Assembly (NCBI RefSeq): GCF_001590835.1
Contig: NZ_LTAQ01000034.1
Location: 39,364-103,363, forward strand
Length of the DNA stretch: 64,000 nucleotides
Reading direction: 5' to 3'
Source: Bacillus gaemokensis
GTDB taxonomy: Bacteria; Bacillota; Bacilli; Bacillales; Bacillaceae_G
Shown: one piece after another, positions 55,557 through 64,000 of the stretch
Numbering within the stretch: the stretch's first letter is position 1
Layout of the letters: the number at the start of each line of letters is the position of its first letter
The notes under the pieces: model-generated
The model's input: the letters and a program-made list of their open reading frames with translations, nothing else
Told to the model about the DNA's origin: nothing
Databases searched by the model: none
Translations under genes and position numbers: made by a program

Positions 55557-56084
55557 CTATTTTTGAAGAAAATGCTGTATTGTTCGCACCGTTTCTATCA
55601 TGTGAGAAATAACAGCTATTAAATCATCAACATGGTCTTCTGTAATCGCTTTTTGAAATAGAACCTCTACCTTATTATAATATGAAATCGCTTTCTTATT
55701 ATAATCGTATGAAATTTTCTGCGTAATCATTCGCTCTTTTCCCCAGATGGATTGTAATAATAATTCAAGTTCTTGACAATCTGTTTCTGGTTGTTGTAGC
55801 GAAAATGTAAATTGCAATTTCATTTCACAACCTGGTATAAATTGCGGCACTTCTAATATCTCACCGGATAAATTCTTCGCATCGACAGATAAAGAAAATG
55901 TCGCTTCTACTAGCGATTCAAACGGTTCATTTAATCGAAATGAAATGTTATATATACGGCTTAGCGATGCAAGGTCCATCATATCTTTTCGATCCGTTAC
56001 AAGAATATCACCATGTAGATCAAAATCGTAGACAGCTCCTTCAACGATTACTTTTAAATTTTCAAAAGCAGTTGGATCAAACAT
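55557..56084 (-). CDS. Conserved-looking protein of unknown function
   Basis: About 175 residues from ATG 56084 with GGAGG upstream. It starts MFDPTAFENLKVIVEGAVYD, has alternating beta pattern to residue 115 and a helical C-terminus (DDLIAVISHMIETVRTIQHFL). It is soluble, with no motif I recognise. It lies 19 bases upstream of the helicase gene on the same strand, so it is cotranscribed and could act in the same RNA-related process; that is inference only. Confidence 0.68.
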   Translation of the reverse strand: MFDPTAFENLKVIVEGAVYDFDLHGDILVTDRKDMMDLASLSRIYNISFRLNEPFESLVEATFSLSVDAKNLSGEILEVPQFIPGCEMKLQFTFSLQQPETDCQELELLLQSIWGKERMITQKISYDYNKKAISYYNKVEVLFQKAITEDHVDDLIAVISHMIETVRTIQHFLQK

Positions 56085-56092
56085 AATTTCCT

Positions 56093-56128
56093 CCAAAAAA
56101 CAGGCGCCTTTCGATGGAAAGGCGCCAC
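56093..56128 (-). terminator. fhs terminator
   Basis: GGCGCCTTTC / GAAAGGCGCC perfect stem, followed on the minus strand by TGTTTTTT. Confidence 0.88.
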
Positions 56129-56174
56129 TTGATGTATATATAGTTTACAGATAAACGAGATGAATTACAACCTT

Positions 56175-57863
56175 TTAGAATAAACCTACTGCTTTTCCAT
56201 CCTCATTTACATCCATTTGAAGTGCAGCTGGTTGTTTTGGAAGACCTGGCATTGTTAACATTGTTCCTGTTAATGCTACAATAAACCCTGCACCAATAGA
56301 TGGTTTTAATTCACGAATCGTAACAATAAAGTCAGATGGTCGACCTAATTTTGTTGCATCGTCAGAAAGAGAATACTGTGTTTTTGCCATACATACTGGT
56401 AGGTTACTCCAACCTTCTCCTGCAAATTGAGTCAATTGCTTACGCGCTTTTGGAGCAAATTCAATATCTTTTGCACCATACACTTTTTGAGCAATTGTAC
56501 GGATTTTTTCTTCTAATGGCAATTCTAGTTCATAAAGTGGCGCGTATTTATTGTCACCTTTTTCAATTACTTTCAACACTTTCTCAGCAAGGTCCACGCC
56601 GCCTTGTCCACCTTTTTCCCAAACCTCTGTTAATGATACTTCATAACCGCGCTCATTACACCATTCCTGTAAGTATGTAACTTCTTCATCTGTATCAGTG
56701 ATGAATTTATTAATGGCAATCACAAATGGAACACCAAACGCTTGAATGGTTTCAACGTGTTTTTGTAAGTTTTCCATTCCTTTTGCTAATGCATCTACAT
56801 TTTCTTCTTTTAACTGATCTTTTGCCACACCACCGTGCATTTTAAGGGCACGAATTGTCGCAACGATAACCACCGCTTCTGGTTTAATACCAGCTGCACG
56901 TGCTTTAATATCTAAGAACTTCTCAGCACCTAAGTCCGCTCCGAAACCAGCTTCTGTAATAACATAATCACCTAATTTTGCTGCCATTGTTGTTGCAATA
57001 ACACTGTTACAACCGTGAGCAATATTAGCAAACGGTCCACCATGAATAATCGCTGGTGTATTTTCTAATGTTTGTACTAAGTTTGGTTTTAGCGCATCTT
57101 TTAATAGAAGTGTTAATGCCCCTTCTACACCTAAATCTTTAACTGTTACAGGTTGATTGTCAAAGTTATAAGCAACTACAATGCGAGATAGACGTGCTTT
57201 TAAATCTTGAATATCTGTTGCAAGGCAGAATACGGCCATAATTTCAGATGCCACTGTAATATCAAAGCCATCTTCACGCGGCACACCTTGAACTGGTCCA
57301 CCAAGACCAATTACAACATTACGAAGAGCGCGGTCATTTAAATCGACACAACGCTTCCAAACGATTTTACGTGTATCAATCTTAAGTGTATTGCCTTGTT
57401 GAATGTGGTTATCAATAAACGCCGCTAATGCGTTATTTGCAGTTGTAATAGCATGAATATCACCAGTAAAGTGAAGGTTAATATCTTCCATTGGTACTAC
57501 TTGTGAATAACCGCCACCTGCTGCCCCGCCTTTTAATCCCATAGTTGGTCCAAGAGATGGTTCGCGAAGTGCAATTACTGCTTTTTTACCAATTTTGTTA
57601 AATGCTTGGCCTAAACCAACTGTTACTGTTGATTTACCTTCCCCTGCTGGAGTTGGGTTAATTGCTGTCACTAAAACAACTTTTCCGTCCTTCTCCGTTT
57701 GTAAGCGCTTAAAAATATCAAGAGATAACTTCCCCTTATAATGGCCATACGGCTCTAATTCTTCTTCTAAAAGGTCCAACTCAGCTGCAATCTCTTGAAT
57801 TTTCTTCATACTTGCTTCTTGTGCAATTTCAATATCGGATTTAACTGTTGTAGTAGTTGTCAT
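56175..57863 (-). CDS. fhs: Formate--tetrahydrofolate ligase
   Basis: A 562-residue enzyme of C1 metabolism (formate + ATP + THF to 10-formyl-THF), feeding purines and fMet. The P-loop-like [17 protein letters not shown], the signature [24 protein letters not shown] and [14 protein letters not shown] are intact. The start [12 protein letters not shown] at 57863 follows a GGGGGA box; the 21 residues before it from 57926 are not typical. It is monocistronic, with a terminator at 56093. Confidence 0.95.
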   Translation of the reverse strand: MTTTTTVKSDIEIAQEASMKKIQEIAAELDLLEEELEPYGHYKGKLSLDIFKRLQTEKDGKVVLVTAINPTPAGEGKSTVTVGLGQAFNKIGKKAVIALREPSLGPTMGLKGGAAGGGYSQVVPMEDINLHFTGDIHAITTANNALAAFIDNHIQQGNTLKIDTRKIVWKRCVDLNDRALRNVVIGLGGPVQGVPREDGFDITVASEIMAVFCLATDIQDLKARLSRIVVAYNFDNQPVTVKDLGVEGALTLLLKDALKPNLVQTLENTPAIIHGGPFANIAHGCNSVIATTMAAKLGDYVITEAGFGADLGAEKFLDIKARAAGIKPEAVVIVATIRALKMHGGVAKDQLKEENVDALAKGMENLQKHVETIQAFGVPFVIAINKFITDTDEEVTYLQEWCNERGYEVSLTEVWEKGGQGGVDLAEKVLKVIEKGDNKYAPLYELELPLEEKIRTIAQKVYGAKDIEFAPKARKQLTQFAGEGWSNLPVCMAKTQYSLSDDATKLGRPSDFIVTIRELKPSIGAGFIVALTGTMLTMPGLPKQPAALQMDVNEDGKAVGLF

Positions 57864-57963
57864 ATACCCTAGTCCCCCTTTAATTGATTCTGCCCATATT
57901 GTATCATTTTTTTGTATTTTCTGCACTTATTCACCTTCTAAATCTTGTGTATTTCTTCAGGCT

Positions 57964-58641
57964 TTATTTTTTTAACATGAATACCCACAAAAATGTTAAT
58001 GCTTGCTGAAGTTCTACTGACAATTGTCCCAGCATTTTTTCATTTACCCCTCGTTTATATACGCCAATACCATCCACTATTTGGAACCCTCGCTCTTCTG
58101 CAAGCTTTTCAAATTCCCAAGGCATCATCGTATTACAAACCACATCTTCTCCATATAAACGAGAGTAGCTATTTTCACGTGGCTTTGCTGTTGGTCCTAA
58201 AATAGCAATACATGCATATCCATTTGGTTGTAACACACGTTTTATCTCCTCTAATGCCTGTAATGGCTCTTCTGTCCATTCTAATGAATTAATTGCTAAT
58301 ACTGCTGGAAATTGCTCATTTTCAAAAGGTAATGAAGAAAGATCTCCCTTTATAAAAGATAAATTAGGTCCCTCGCTGCGCTCCTTCCCTTTTTGAATCA
58401 TCTGTTCTGATAAATCTATTCCGCACGCTTTATATCCTGCAAGACTTAATTTGTATGTACCATATCCATCACCGCATCCGACGTCTAAAACCGCTCTGCC
58501 CTTCTCTACATACTTTTCAAAAAACGGGATAATTGTACTACGACTCCCATGATTCCACATTTCCTCGCTATTTTGATTCCAAAATTCTGCATTATTGTCC
58601 CATTTTTTCTCTGCTGATTCATGCCAATTAAATTTTGTCAT
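57964..58641 (-). CDS. Class I SAM-dependent methyltransferase
   Basis: About 225 residues from ATG 58641 (AGGGG upstream). VLDVGCGDGYGTYKLSLAGY is motif I, then CGIDLSEQMI, FIKGDLSSLPFENEQFPAVL and the late LQPNGYACIAILGP. It is a standard small-molecule methyltransferase (UbiE/Tam-like group) of unknown substrate. Confidence 0.83.
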   Translation of the reverse strand: MTKFNWHESAEKKWDNNAEFWNQNSEEMWNHGSRSTIIPFFEKYVEKGRAVLDVGCGDGYGTYKLSLAGYKACGIDLSEQMIQKGKERSEGPNLSFIKGDLSSLPFENEQFPAVLAINSLEWTEEPLQALEEIKRVLQPNGYACIAILGPTAKPRENSYSRLYGEDVVCNTMMPWEFEKLAEERGFQIVDGIGVYKRGVNEKMLGQLSVELQQALTFLWVFMLKK

Positions 58642-58846
58642 GCATTCCCCTACCTTCACTTGTTTTCATTCATTTCATTCTACATCATTTTCCTGAATTC
58701 CTGTTTATTCTCGCTGAGAGATGGATAAGATAGCAACAGACTCATATATTCTCCAAATTTTGTATGACTTGGATATAATTCATACTCATGTTCTTTTCTT
58801 TATGAAAAATAATAAAGATACACCCAATTGAAAGAGAGGGATGTAC

Positions 58847-59185
58847 ATGCCTAGAAAACGAACACATCATTTTAAAAGTGGTGAAAAAAACGAAGAGTAT
58901 GCAGCTGAAATCACGCCAGGGCATCTTCCGATAAGACAAAGGCGTAAAGAGATCGCACATGAGATAGAAGGCACCAATACCGGCACAATTATCGGTTATG
59001 TGGCACTATTTCTTTCTTTATTCTCGATTGCCTTTTATCCTGTTACACTTGGCTCCCTTTCTATTTTAATTGGCTTATTAGCTGTCAATTTTGGGACAAA
59101 AACACTGGGTTATACAGCAATTGGATTTGGTAGTTTTTCTGTTTTGTTTACTTTGTTATATCCACTTGCTTTGTCAGCGCTATAG
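58847..59185 (+). CDS. Small membrane protein
   Basis: 112 residues. A basic, hydrophilic N-terminus (MPRKRTHHFKSGEKNEEYAA) precedes three hydrophobic segments (TIIGYVALFLSLFSIAFY, LGSLSILIGLLAVNF, YTAIGFGSFSVLFTLLYPLAL). GAGAGGG precedes ATG 58847; the ATG at 58841 is too close to it. I cannot assign a function. Confidence 0.7.
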   Translation: MPRKRTHHFKSGEKNEEYAAEITPGHLPIRQRRKEIAHEIEGTNTGTIIGYVALFLSLFSIAFYPVTLGSLSILIGLLAVNFGTKTLGYTAIGFGSFSVLFTLLYPLALSAL

Positions 59186-59189
59186 AAAA

Positions 59190-59216
59190 ACACACCAAGT
59201 TATACTTGGTGTGTTC
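59190..59216. terminator. Bidirectional terminator
   Basis: ACACACCAAGT / ACTTGGTGTGT stem with a three-base loop, between convergent genes. Confidence 0.85.
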
Positions 59217-59427
59217 ATTCATGATATAGCATAATATGCCCACACTCACAGCAATGATTTGCCGTAATCTCTTGAAACACTGGATAATTTTCTTCATCTC
59301 TATGTTCAATAAATACCTTTTCAAACCGATACATATTCGGAGCATAGGCCCAATCTTGTTTCGTACGTGCGTATAGTGTAGATGAAAAAAACTCTTTGCC
59401 ACCGCAAACAATACATTTTCTTTCCAT
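59215..59427 (-). CDS. Small zinc-ribbon-like protein
   Basis: 70 residues with two Cys pairs, CIVCGG near the start and CCECGH near the end (ANHCCECGHIMLYHE), which should bind one zinc. The middle is Tyr-rich. GGGGGGAGAA precedes the ATG. Function unknown. Confidence 0.75.
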   Translation of the reverse strand: MERKCIVCGGKEFFSSTLYARTKQDWAYAPNMYRFEKVFIEHRDEENYPVFQEITANHCCECGHIMLYHE

Positions 59428-59479
59428 ATTTCTCCCCCCTTAGCTTGTCTTATTTCATCTATATGAACATACGCACAAA

Positions 59480-59512
59480 AAAAAGACCTTCTATAACTAG
59501 AAAGTCTTTTCC
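59480..59512 (-). terminator. Terminator overlapping the end of the gene at 59497
   Basis: AAAAGACTTTCTAG...AGAAGGTCTTTT hairpin with a T-run on the minus strand. The stop codon lies in its left arm. Confidence 0.78.
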
Positions 59513-59817
59513 GTAACAAAAAGAAATGTCCCAAGTATACCTACTCCGCTATACTCTTTCTTTTTACCAGCTGCTGTTTCAAATGTTTGCTTCACTTTTA
59601 TAAAGAACACACCATTTCTTGTATCAGTGCTTACAAATTTCATGTTTTCTTTTGACTTCCCTACATTTTGTGTACAGTCAAAGTTATTTTGATTACAGTT
59701 TAAAGCATACTTATCTTTTAAATATGACCCAAAATCAGATTCTTTTGGACAAGTTAGAAGTAGTACTGCAACAAGAATAATACTTACAATACCCACAATT
59801 GTATAATATTTCTTCAT
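59497..59817 (-). CDS. Membrane-anchored small protein (DUF4359-like)
   Basis: 106 residues from ATG 59817 (AAAGGAG upstream). An N-terminal membrane anchor (TIVGIVSIILVAVLLLT) is followed by a small extracytoplasmic part with Cys 23, 41 and 48 (FGSYLKDKYALNCNQNNFDC) and a C-terminal KKKEYSGVGILGTFLFV. It resembles DUF4359 proteins; the assignment is tentative. Confidence 0.65.
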   Translation of the reverse strand: MKKYYTIVGIVSIILVAVLLLTCPKESDFGSYLKDKYALNCNQNNFDCTQNVGKSKENMKFVSTDTRNGVFFIKVKQTFETAAGKKKEYSGVGILGTFLFVTEKTF

Positions 59818-59837
59818 CTTTTCTCCTTTCAAAAAAG

Positions 59838-59871
59838 CAAGAAAACTTGACCGATATCGTCAAGTTTTCTT
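59838..59871 (-). terminator. Terminator of the gene at 59870
   Basis: AAGAAAACTTGAC / GTCAAGTTTTCTT stem followed on the minus strand by GCTTTTTT. Confidence 0.85.
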
Positions 59872-60700
59872 AGTCCATAACCCATTGCCACTCTTGTTCT
59901 TTCTTATCAAAAATAAGCCAACCAGTTTCTGTTGCACTTTCTTTTAATTCCTCTATATTATCTAGTACCTCATCCGTACTTTCATACGAACCAACTACAT
60001 ATACAGGAATCTCTAGACCTCTTCTTGACTCAATTTTCCCTGCTAAATCAATGTACATCCCGTCTTCCATTAATGGAACAAGCCCAAGGATGACTTCTTT
60101 TGAAATCGCTGGGAATATTTTTGATTTTTGAAAGAAAGAAAATCGTTTTTTTCCAAATGAACCGAGTTTATAAGGAATCACTTTGCTAAGCATCCCTACA
60201 AAATCAGAAATTCTACGGTAATACACTTTGTTATACCAACCGTCATCATGTGAAAAATAGACAAATCTATTTTTCAAAAGTGGGAAAAACGCTCTTCCAA
60301 GTGGTTCTTTTTTGTGAGCCAAATATAACAATTCTGCAATTTCCTTTGGCTCCAATTCATCTAAATCGCTTGCATCATCAAAATCCACCCAACAAAATTC
60401 ATCAAATTCATCAATCTCTGCTTTAATTAGCTTATGTATATTTTCTTCTTCAACATATTCAAATAAAGTATGATAATGAAAATCTGTCCACTCAAAATTA
60501 TGTTTTAAAAGCAATACTTGATGAAGTGGTGAAGGGATGTTACTTGCAAACTCTTCAAACGTTATTCCAGATGTAATAAAACAATGACCTCGACGATTAC
60601 CATTAATATATATCATATTTTTTACTTGGTCAGATCCTCCAGACAAAGCACCTAGCCACCTTCGTTTTATATGTTTCAATTCTATAGCATATTTTAACAT
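59870..60700 (-). CDS. Protein of unknown function
   Basis: About 276 residues. The start is uncertain: MLKYAIELKHIKRRWLG (60700) is chosen, but no good ribosome site precedes it or the ATG at 60718. It is rich in acidic and aromatic residues (EFDEFCWVDFDDASDLDE, ENRFVYFSHDDGW-like), is soluble and ends ATETGWLIFDKKEQEWQW. I recognise no domain. Confidence 0.62.
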   Translation of the reverse strand: MLKYAIELKHIKRRWLGALSGGSDQVKNMIYINGNRRGHCFITSGITFEEFASNIPSPLHQVLLLKHNFEWTDFHYHTLFEYVEEENIHKLIKAEIDEFDEFCWVDFDDASDLDELEPKEIAELLYLAHKKEPLGRAFFPLLKNRFVYFSHDDGWYNKVYYRRISDFVGMLSKVIPYKLGSFGKKRFSFFQKSKIFPAISKEVILGLVPLMEDGMYIDLAGKIESRRGLEIPVYVVGSYESTDEVLDNIEELKESATETGWLIFDKKEQEWQWVMD

Positions 60701-60777
60701 GAAAAATTTTAGAAACATAGAAAAAACTTCAAAAACTATTTACAATTTCATGAGTTTTATTACATACTGATTACAAG

Positions 60778-60807
60778 AAAAAAAACCTGTTAAAAAACAG
60801 GCTTTTT
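60778..60807 (-). terminator. gerW terminator
   Basis: AAGCCTGTT / AACAGGTTT hairpin with T-runs on both sides, just past the gerW stop. Confidence 0.82.
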
Positions 60808-61232
60808 TACGCGATTTCTTCTGGATTTTGCGGACGATGAGGTTCATCGTACTTTTCATTTTTTTGAAAAATGGATTGAATCTTATCAATCGTTTGCGGC
60901 GCAAGTTCAATCATTTTTTCAGCTAAGTGCGTCGCATTTTGCAAGTGAAGGATATTTACGCCATCTTTGTTCACTACAAGAAATGCTACTGGTGTAATTG
61001 AGACACCGCCTGCGCTACCGCCACCAAACGCTGGATTCCCTTGCGCTTTCAGTCCATCATTTGTCTGAAAATCAGATCCCCCTGCTCCAAATCCAAATGC
61101 TACTTTAGAAACAGTTAATACTACACCACCGTCAGCCGTCTGAACCGGCTCTCCAACAATTGTATTAACATCAACCATTTCCTTTAAATTTTCCATCGCT
61201 GCCTTCATTAATCCTTGAATTGGATGATCCAC
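60807..61232 (-). CDS. gerW: GerW family sporulation protein (YtfJ)
   Basis: 141 residues matching YtfJ/GerW: HPIQGLMKAAMENLKEMVDV, VGEPVQTADGGVVLTVSKVAFGFG, a Gly/Ser-rich loop (NPAFGGGSAGGVSITPVAFLVV) and a C-terminal helix. It is needed for normal spore germination with some germinants in B. subtilis and is expressed in the forespore. The start is GTG 61232, with AAGGAGG nine bases upstream. Confidence 0.92.
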   Translation of the reverse strand: MDHPIQGLMKAAMENLKEMVDVNTIVGEPVQTADGGVVLTVSKVAFGFGAGGSDFQTNDGLKAQGNPAFGGGSAGGVSITPVAFLVVNKDGVNILHLQNATHLAEKMIELAPQTIDKIQSIFQKNEKYDEPHRPQNPEEIA

Positions 61233-61365
61233 CGTTTATAACCTCCTTTGTCATATCTTTCCTAGTTTTTCCGAAACTTTGTGAACTAAACATAAAATTT
61301 TTTATTGATTTCAAAAACAATAAGTAATAATATTTAGAAAAAACAAAATAAAGAGGCGATAATGT

Positions 61366-62151
61366 ATGATACGGAAATTAACAAAGAGTGATCATGAACA
61401 AGTGCTTACATTTCTAAAAGAAGAAGCCGCCATTAACTTATTTATCATTGGCGATATTGAAGCATTCGGTTACGAGGCAAATTTTCAAGAATTGTGGGGA
61501 GATTTTGCCGAAAATAGAGTCATACAGTCAGTATTACTACGCTTTCATGATTCGTTTATCCCATATGGAAAAAATGATTTTTCAGCTGCTGACTATGAGA
61601 CAATTCTTTCACCTCATATGCCACTTAAAATCTCTGGTAAATCGAACATTGTAGAAAAATTTGAAGATATACATGGTGTACATCTAGGGACAAAAAATAA
61701 AATGTACTTTTGTGAATGTGCAGATGATACTAGACTCCCTCAAACTCCAATTGATACTATAATTAAACTCGCATCTGTAAATGATGTACAACGAATTATG
61801 AAGCTACGAAGTCAAATTAATGAATTCCCTCATACAGAACAATCAGAAATTTTTTTGCGACAATCTCTAGAAACGAATACAGGTCGTACATACTACATTG
61901 AAGAAGATGGTGAAATCGTCGCTTCCGCTTCCACATCCGCTGAAAACTCCCTATCTGCAATGGTTGTTGGTGTATGTACGCATCCAAACCATCGTGGTAA
62001 CGGATACGCTTCACTCATATTGCAAAAAATGATTCAGGATTTTACTAGAGAAAGTCGTACGCTTTGCTTGTTTTATAACAATCCAGCTGCTGGACGAATT
62101 TATAAGCGGTTAGGATTTAAGGATATTGGAATGTGGACGATGTATCGGTAA
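61366..62151 (+). CDS. GNAT family N-acetyltransferase
   Basis: 261 residues. The C-terminal GNAT domain has motif A VVGVCTHPNHRGNGYASLILQKM (the acetyl-CoA pyrophosphate loop R-G-N-G-Y-A) and the closing FYNNPAAGRIYKRLGFKDIG. The N-terminal 120 residues form an extra domain (INLFIIGDIEAFGYEANFQE) found in the longer GNAT group. The substrate is unknown. AGAGGCG precedes the ATG. Confidence 0.87.
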   Translation: MIRKLTKSDHEQVLTFLKEEAAINLFIIGDIEAFGYEANFQELWGDFAENRVIQSVLLRFHDSFIPYGKNDFSAADYETILSPHMPLKISGKSNIVEKFEDIHGVHLGTKNKMYFCECADDTRLPQTPIDTIIKLASVNDVQRIMKLRSQINEFPHTEQSEIFLRQSLETNTGRTYYIEEDGEIVASASTSAENSLSAMVVGVCTHPNHRGNGYASLILQKMIQDFTRESRTLCLFYNNPAAGRIYKRLGFKDIGMWTMYR

Positions 62152-62289
62152 TTTTGGACATTTACTATACAGTACCGATAGCATACTCGTTGAAGACGTT
62201 TTATGAGGGATGTTTTTGTTCGATAGGGTTATTGATACCGTTCACTCTTAACAATGTTTATCGTTATCCACATTTCACCCTACATCTTA
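62152..62289. other. Intergenic region, nothing identified
   Basis: AT-rich sequence between the GNAT gene and the YolD-like pseudogene. No terminator was evident. Confidence 0.35.
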
Positions 62290-62502
62290 CTATTTGTACA
62301 AGCCGTAATGTGTCGATTTCGTTAAATAAATACCGCAATAAACACCGTTTTCGCAGTATGTAATTAGTATTTCTTCTTCGGTTAATAACGAAATCATTAG
62401 CCGATTTTCAATTCGTTCCTAGGTGTCTTACGTTATGATAGGACGTGGTATTTTTATGTTCTCCCCCATAATTGGTTGAATACCTACAAATTGTTCCGGC
62501 AT
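62290..62502 (-). pseudogene. YolD-like gene with two internal stops
   Basis: From ATG 62502 the minus strand reads MPEQFVGIQPIMG...KIPRPIIT, TAA, DT, TAG, ERIENRLMISLLTEEEILIT, YCENGVYCGIYL and a stop at 62290, all in one frame. The order proline-rich linker, ERIEN and EEILITY-NG-Y resembles YolD-like proteins, which usually sit next to a Y-family polymerase (UvrX/DinB-like). The polymerase gene is absent. Confidence 0.5.
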
Positions 62503-62581
62503 TGTAGCAAATGGTTATCAAGACTTAAATTTTAAAAATTCAAATACAGCCCCCCATTAGTTACAGAAAAGCTTAAAAAAT

Positions 62582-62812
62582 TTATTCTTCTTGACCATAT
62601 AGATTTTTATAACAATCATCGACAATTGGATGAATATCAGGTTCCGTATAATAATAATTTCCATTTACTTGTGCTAGTCCGAACTGAAAAGTTTCTTCAT
62701 CGTCTTGGAAAAGAGTAAATAGGACTTTGGTAGTAGCTTTTTGAGGTAACGGTTGAGGATTTCTTCTAAAAGCGGTAAAATCCCAAATATATTTTTTACT
62801 CCCTTTAATCAC
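62582..62812 (-). CDS. Small protein of unknown function
   Basis: 76 residues from a GTG at 62812 without a clear ribosome site. It is soluble (KKYIWDFTAFRRNPQPLPQK, ending VDDCYKNLYGQEE) and may be the C-terminal part of a truncated gene. I recognise no family. Confidence 0.42.
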   Translation of the reverse strand: MIKGSKKYIWDFTAFRRNPQPLPQKATTKVLFTLFQDDEETFQFGLAQVNGNYYYTEPDIHPIVDDCYKNLYGQEE

Positions 62813-62901
62813 CCTAGTATTCCACTAAATAAACAAGTTACCAAATGATTGAATCACGCATAACATATATGGTTAATTCAACTAAATTGGGAGGGCAATT
62901 T

Positions 62902-63390
62902 ATGTTTCATCCGTACTATTATCCTTTTGGATATAACCAAAATTATGATCAATATCCTTTTGACTATTTTCAGGAGTATATAAGGCAAATTGATCCTGAA
63001 GTAACTCGAATGATAAGCCTTATTAATCAAGAAAGACATAAAGCCGGGAGAAACCCTTTATCTATAAATAACCAGTTAACTCAAGTAGCCCAATTAAAAG
63101 CAAATGACGTGGCTACTACTGGAAATTGTCAGCATTACAGTCCTACCTTTGGTGGAGACGAGGGTAAAATGTTAAAGGACGCCGGTATTACAGGAGTATA
63201 TTTGGGTTGGATTCTTTATTGCGGACGACCTGGAACTGTCGAGGAAGCAATAAACTGGTGGATAAATATTAGCACATTTGGACACAGAGAGATGATTTTG
63301 AACCCGGGTTTTAATTACTTCGGTGTTGGGACTGCCGTATCACAAAATGGAACGCGTTCTTGGTCAGTAATTTTCCAACAAACACGGTAA
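62902..63390 (+). CDS. CAP/SCP-domain protein (YkwD-like)
   Basis: 162 residues from ATG 62902 with GGGAGGG upstream. A short Tyr/Pro-rich N-terminus (MFHPYYYPFGYNQNYDQYPF) precedes a CAP domain: LINQERHKAGRNPLSINNQL, ANDVATTGNCQHYSPTFGG (His of the CAP site), GTVEEAINWWINIS, then GHREMILNPGFNYFGVG. There is no signal peptide, unlike most YkwD proteins, which suggests a spore-associated role. That role is inference. Confidence 0.8.
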   Translation: MFHPYYYPFGYNQNYDQYPFDYFQEYIRQIDPEVTRMISLINQERHKAGRNPLSINNQLTQVAQLKANDVATTGNCQHYSPTFGGDEGKMLKDAGITGVYLGWILYCGRPGTVEEAINWWINISTFGHREMILNPGFNYFGVGTAVSQNGTRSWSVIFQQTR

Positions 63391-63427
63391 GCTCCCGTTT
63401 TTTCCGCCTACTCCCCATTTTATGCAA

Positions 63428-63517
63428 TGACAGTTATTAGACAACAACACAGCATCTATCGATATTGTAGCGGACGATAACAACCTCTATCAACTACACA
63501 AAGATGGGCGAATCTAA
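63428..63517 (+). pseudogene. Fragment of a beta-propeller repeat protein
   Basis: In one frame, TGA (a Trp codon position), then QLLDNNTASIDIVADDNNLY and QLHKDGRI, then TAA. LDNN and LYQLHxDGRIW are the units of repeat proteins that I recall from B. cereus-group genomes, which fold like tachylectin-type propellers. Only one repeat is left. Confidence 0.5.
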
Positions 63518-63800
63518 AGGTACACCAGAGGGCGTAAATCCGTTTATCGCTCCGGTTACATTTACGATTCCACCTCGGCAATTATTTAGCGTCCGAACGT
63601 TCATATCAGGGGACCCTCTGTATGTAGTTCGGGTGACGGCGCCGCAAGACCCGATAACACCTACTGATCCTCTTTCGCCAGTTACCGTAAACACATGGGG
63701 AATCAGTGCTGCGGGGGTTATTCAGAATGGGAATACTCTGCTTCATGGGCAGTTTGTGCGACAGCCAGTTGATCCGATTACGCCAGGTGACCCTCTTTAA
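63504..63800 (+). CDS. Spore-type beta-sandwich protein fragment (paralogue of the 50.3-kb remnant)
   Basis: 98 codons: a junction region (MGESKGTPEGVNPFIAPV) without a ribosome site, then TIPPRQLFSVRTFISGDPLY, VVRVTAP, the P-rich linker DPITPTDPLSPVTVNTWGIS and AAGVIQNGNTLLHGQFVRQP. The C-terminal two thirds match the decayed copy at 50620..50735. The N-terminal domain of the family appears replaced by the propeller debris, so the gene is probably truncated. I do not know its name or function. Confidence 0.45.
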   Translation: MGESKGTPEGVNPFIAPVTFTIPPRQLFSVRTFISGDPLYVVRVTAPQDPITPTDPLSPVTVNTWGISAAGVIQNGNTLLHGQFVRQPVDPITPGDPL

Positions 63801-63909
63801 CAGAGGTTAAATACGTTATGTATTAGAAAAGCCGACTCCTATTTAAAGTGAACCCAATTAATGAGACATGAACAAAACTGACCCACGGATTTGGGACATG
63901 AAAAAACAC

Positions 63910-64000
63910 CTATGCTACCTGTTTCTTGTATTCTATAGGAGACAGGTAGTTTAACTTTTCTTGAATACGTTCCGTATTATAATACTCAATATAATCGTGA
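63910..64000 (-). mobile_element. IS3-family transposase OrfB, C-terminal end (runs off the window)
   Basis: The minus strand reads HDYIEYYNTERIQEKLNYLS, PIEYKKQVA and a stop at 63910. YIEYYNTERIQEKLNYLSP is the classic ending of IS3/IS150-group OrfB integrases. Sequence to about 63840 probably contains the element's end (TGTCTCATTAATTGGGTTCA on the minus strand). The rest lies beyond the window. Confidence 0.82.

Noticed and set aside
57864-57926. Longer start for fhs
   Set aside because: The 21 extra residues are not typical of the enzyme, and the better ribosome site precedes 57863.

Overview
The window is a low-GC Firmicutes chromosome segment that fits the Bacillus cereus group. Evidence: Bacillus-type ribosome binding sites; T-box leaders ahead of duplicated aminoacyl-tRNA synthetases; recognisable Bacillus genes (amj, brxA, cvfC/ypgR, gerW/ytfJ, yfmR- and yfmL-like, bsaA, fhs); and a copy of what looks like the B. 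cereus-group repeat bcr1 flanked by an ATAAA duplication. No rRNA, tRNA or CRISPR array was seen. Everything here is read by eye, with no database search.

Layout. 0-8 kb: amj, a nucleotidyltransferase-fold gene, a hydrolase, a Leu-type T-box with a sodium:neurotransmitter symporter, two broken peptide-permease genes, and a second aspartyl-tRNA synthetase (aspS2) with an Asp-type T-box followed by a short Asp5-Asn3 leader peptide. 8-14 kb: a secreted protein, an FAD monooxygenase, a secreted metallopeptidase, and a TetR/DUF418 pair. 14-22 kb: ileS2 with its T-box and a 1402-residue TPR protein carrying a C39-like peptidase domain. 22-25 kb: a tnpB remnant, a PadR regulator with a perfect 30-bp operator-like palindrome, an MFS pump interrupted by an in-frame TGA, and degV. 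25-32 kb: methyltransferases, argS2 with an Arg-type T-box, rsmJ-like, brxA, a DCC-family protein and cvfC.

32-40 kb is an accessory block: two signal-less subtilisin-like (S8) proteases, the wreck of a third (ispA-like), an endonuclease I family nuclease and a DUF2278 protein with a long Lys/Arg tail. 40-45 kb returns to conserved genes (ssbB, Bax-inhibitor-1 family, ABC-F, HD hydrolase) and ends in a Gln-rich protein with eight 45-bp repeats. The 3' end and terminator of that gene recur 2.8 kb downstream. The two copies flank a patatin-like phospholipase, and an integrase N-terminus lies just inside the distal copy, so 45.0-47.9 kb looks like a decayed integrative island. 47.9-52.5 kb is a graveyard of small genes (orphan XhlA-like protein, broken membrane proteins, a decayed spore-type gene, an ECF sigma gene cut off inside a bcr1 fragment) with bsaA embedded in it.

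52.5-62 kb is conserved core: an MDR dehydrogenase, a PLC-like protein, a DEAD-box helicase, fhs, a methyltransferase, small proteins, gerW and a GNAT. The end (62-64 kb) is again accessory: a YolD-like pseudogene, a CAP-domain protein, a beta-propeller repeat remnant, a paralogue of the decayed spore-type gene, and the 3' end of an IS3-family transposase.

Two systems stand out. One is the aspS2 leader, which combines an Asp T-box with an Asp/Asn-codon leader peptide that overlaps the synthetase start. The other is the patatin island between direct repeats. The leaderless S8/nuclease/DUF2278 block is a third candidate.
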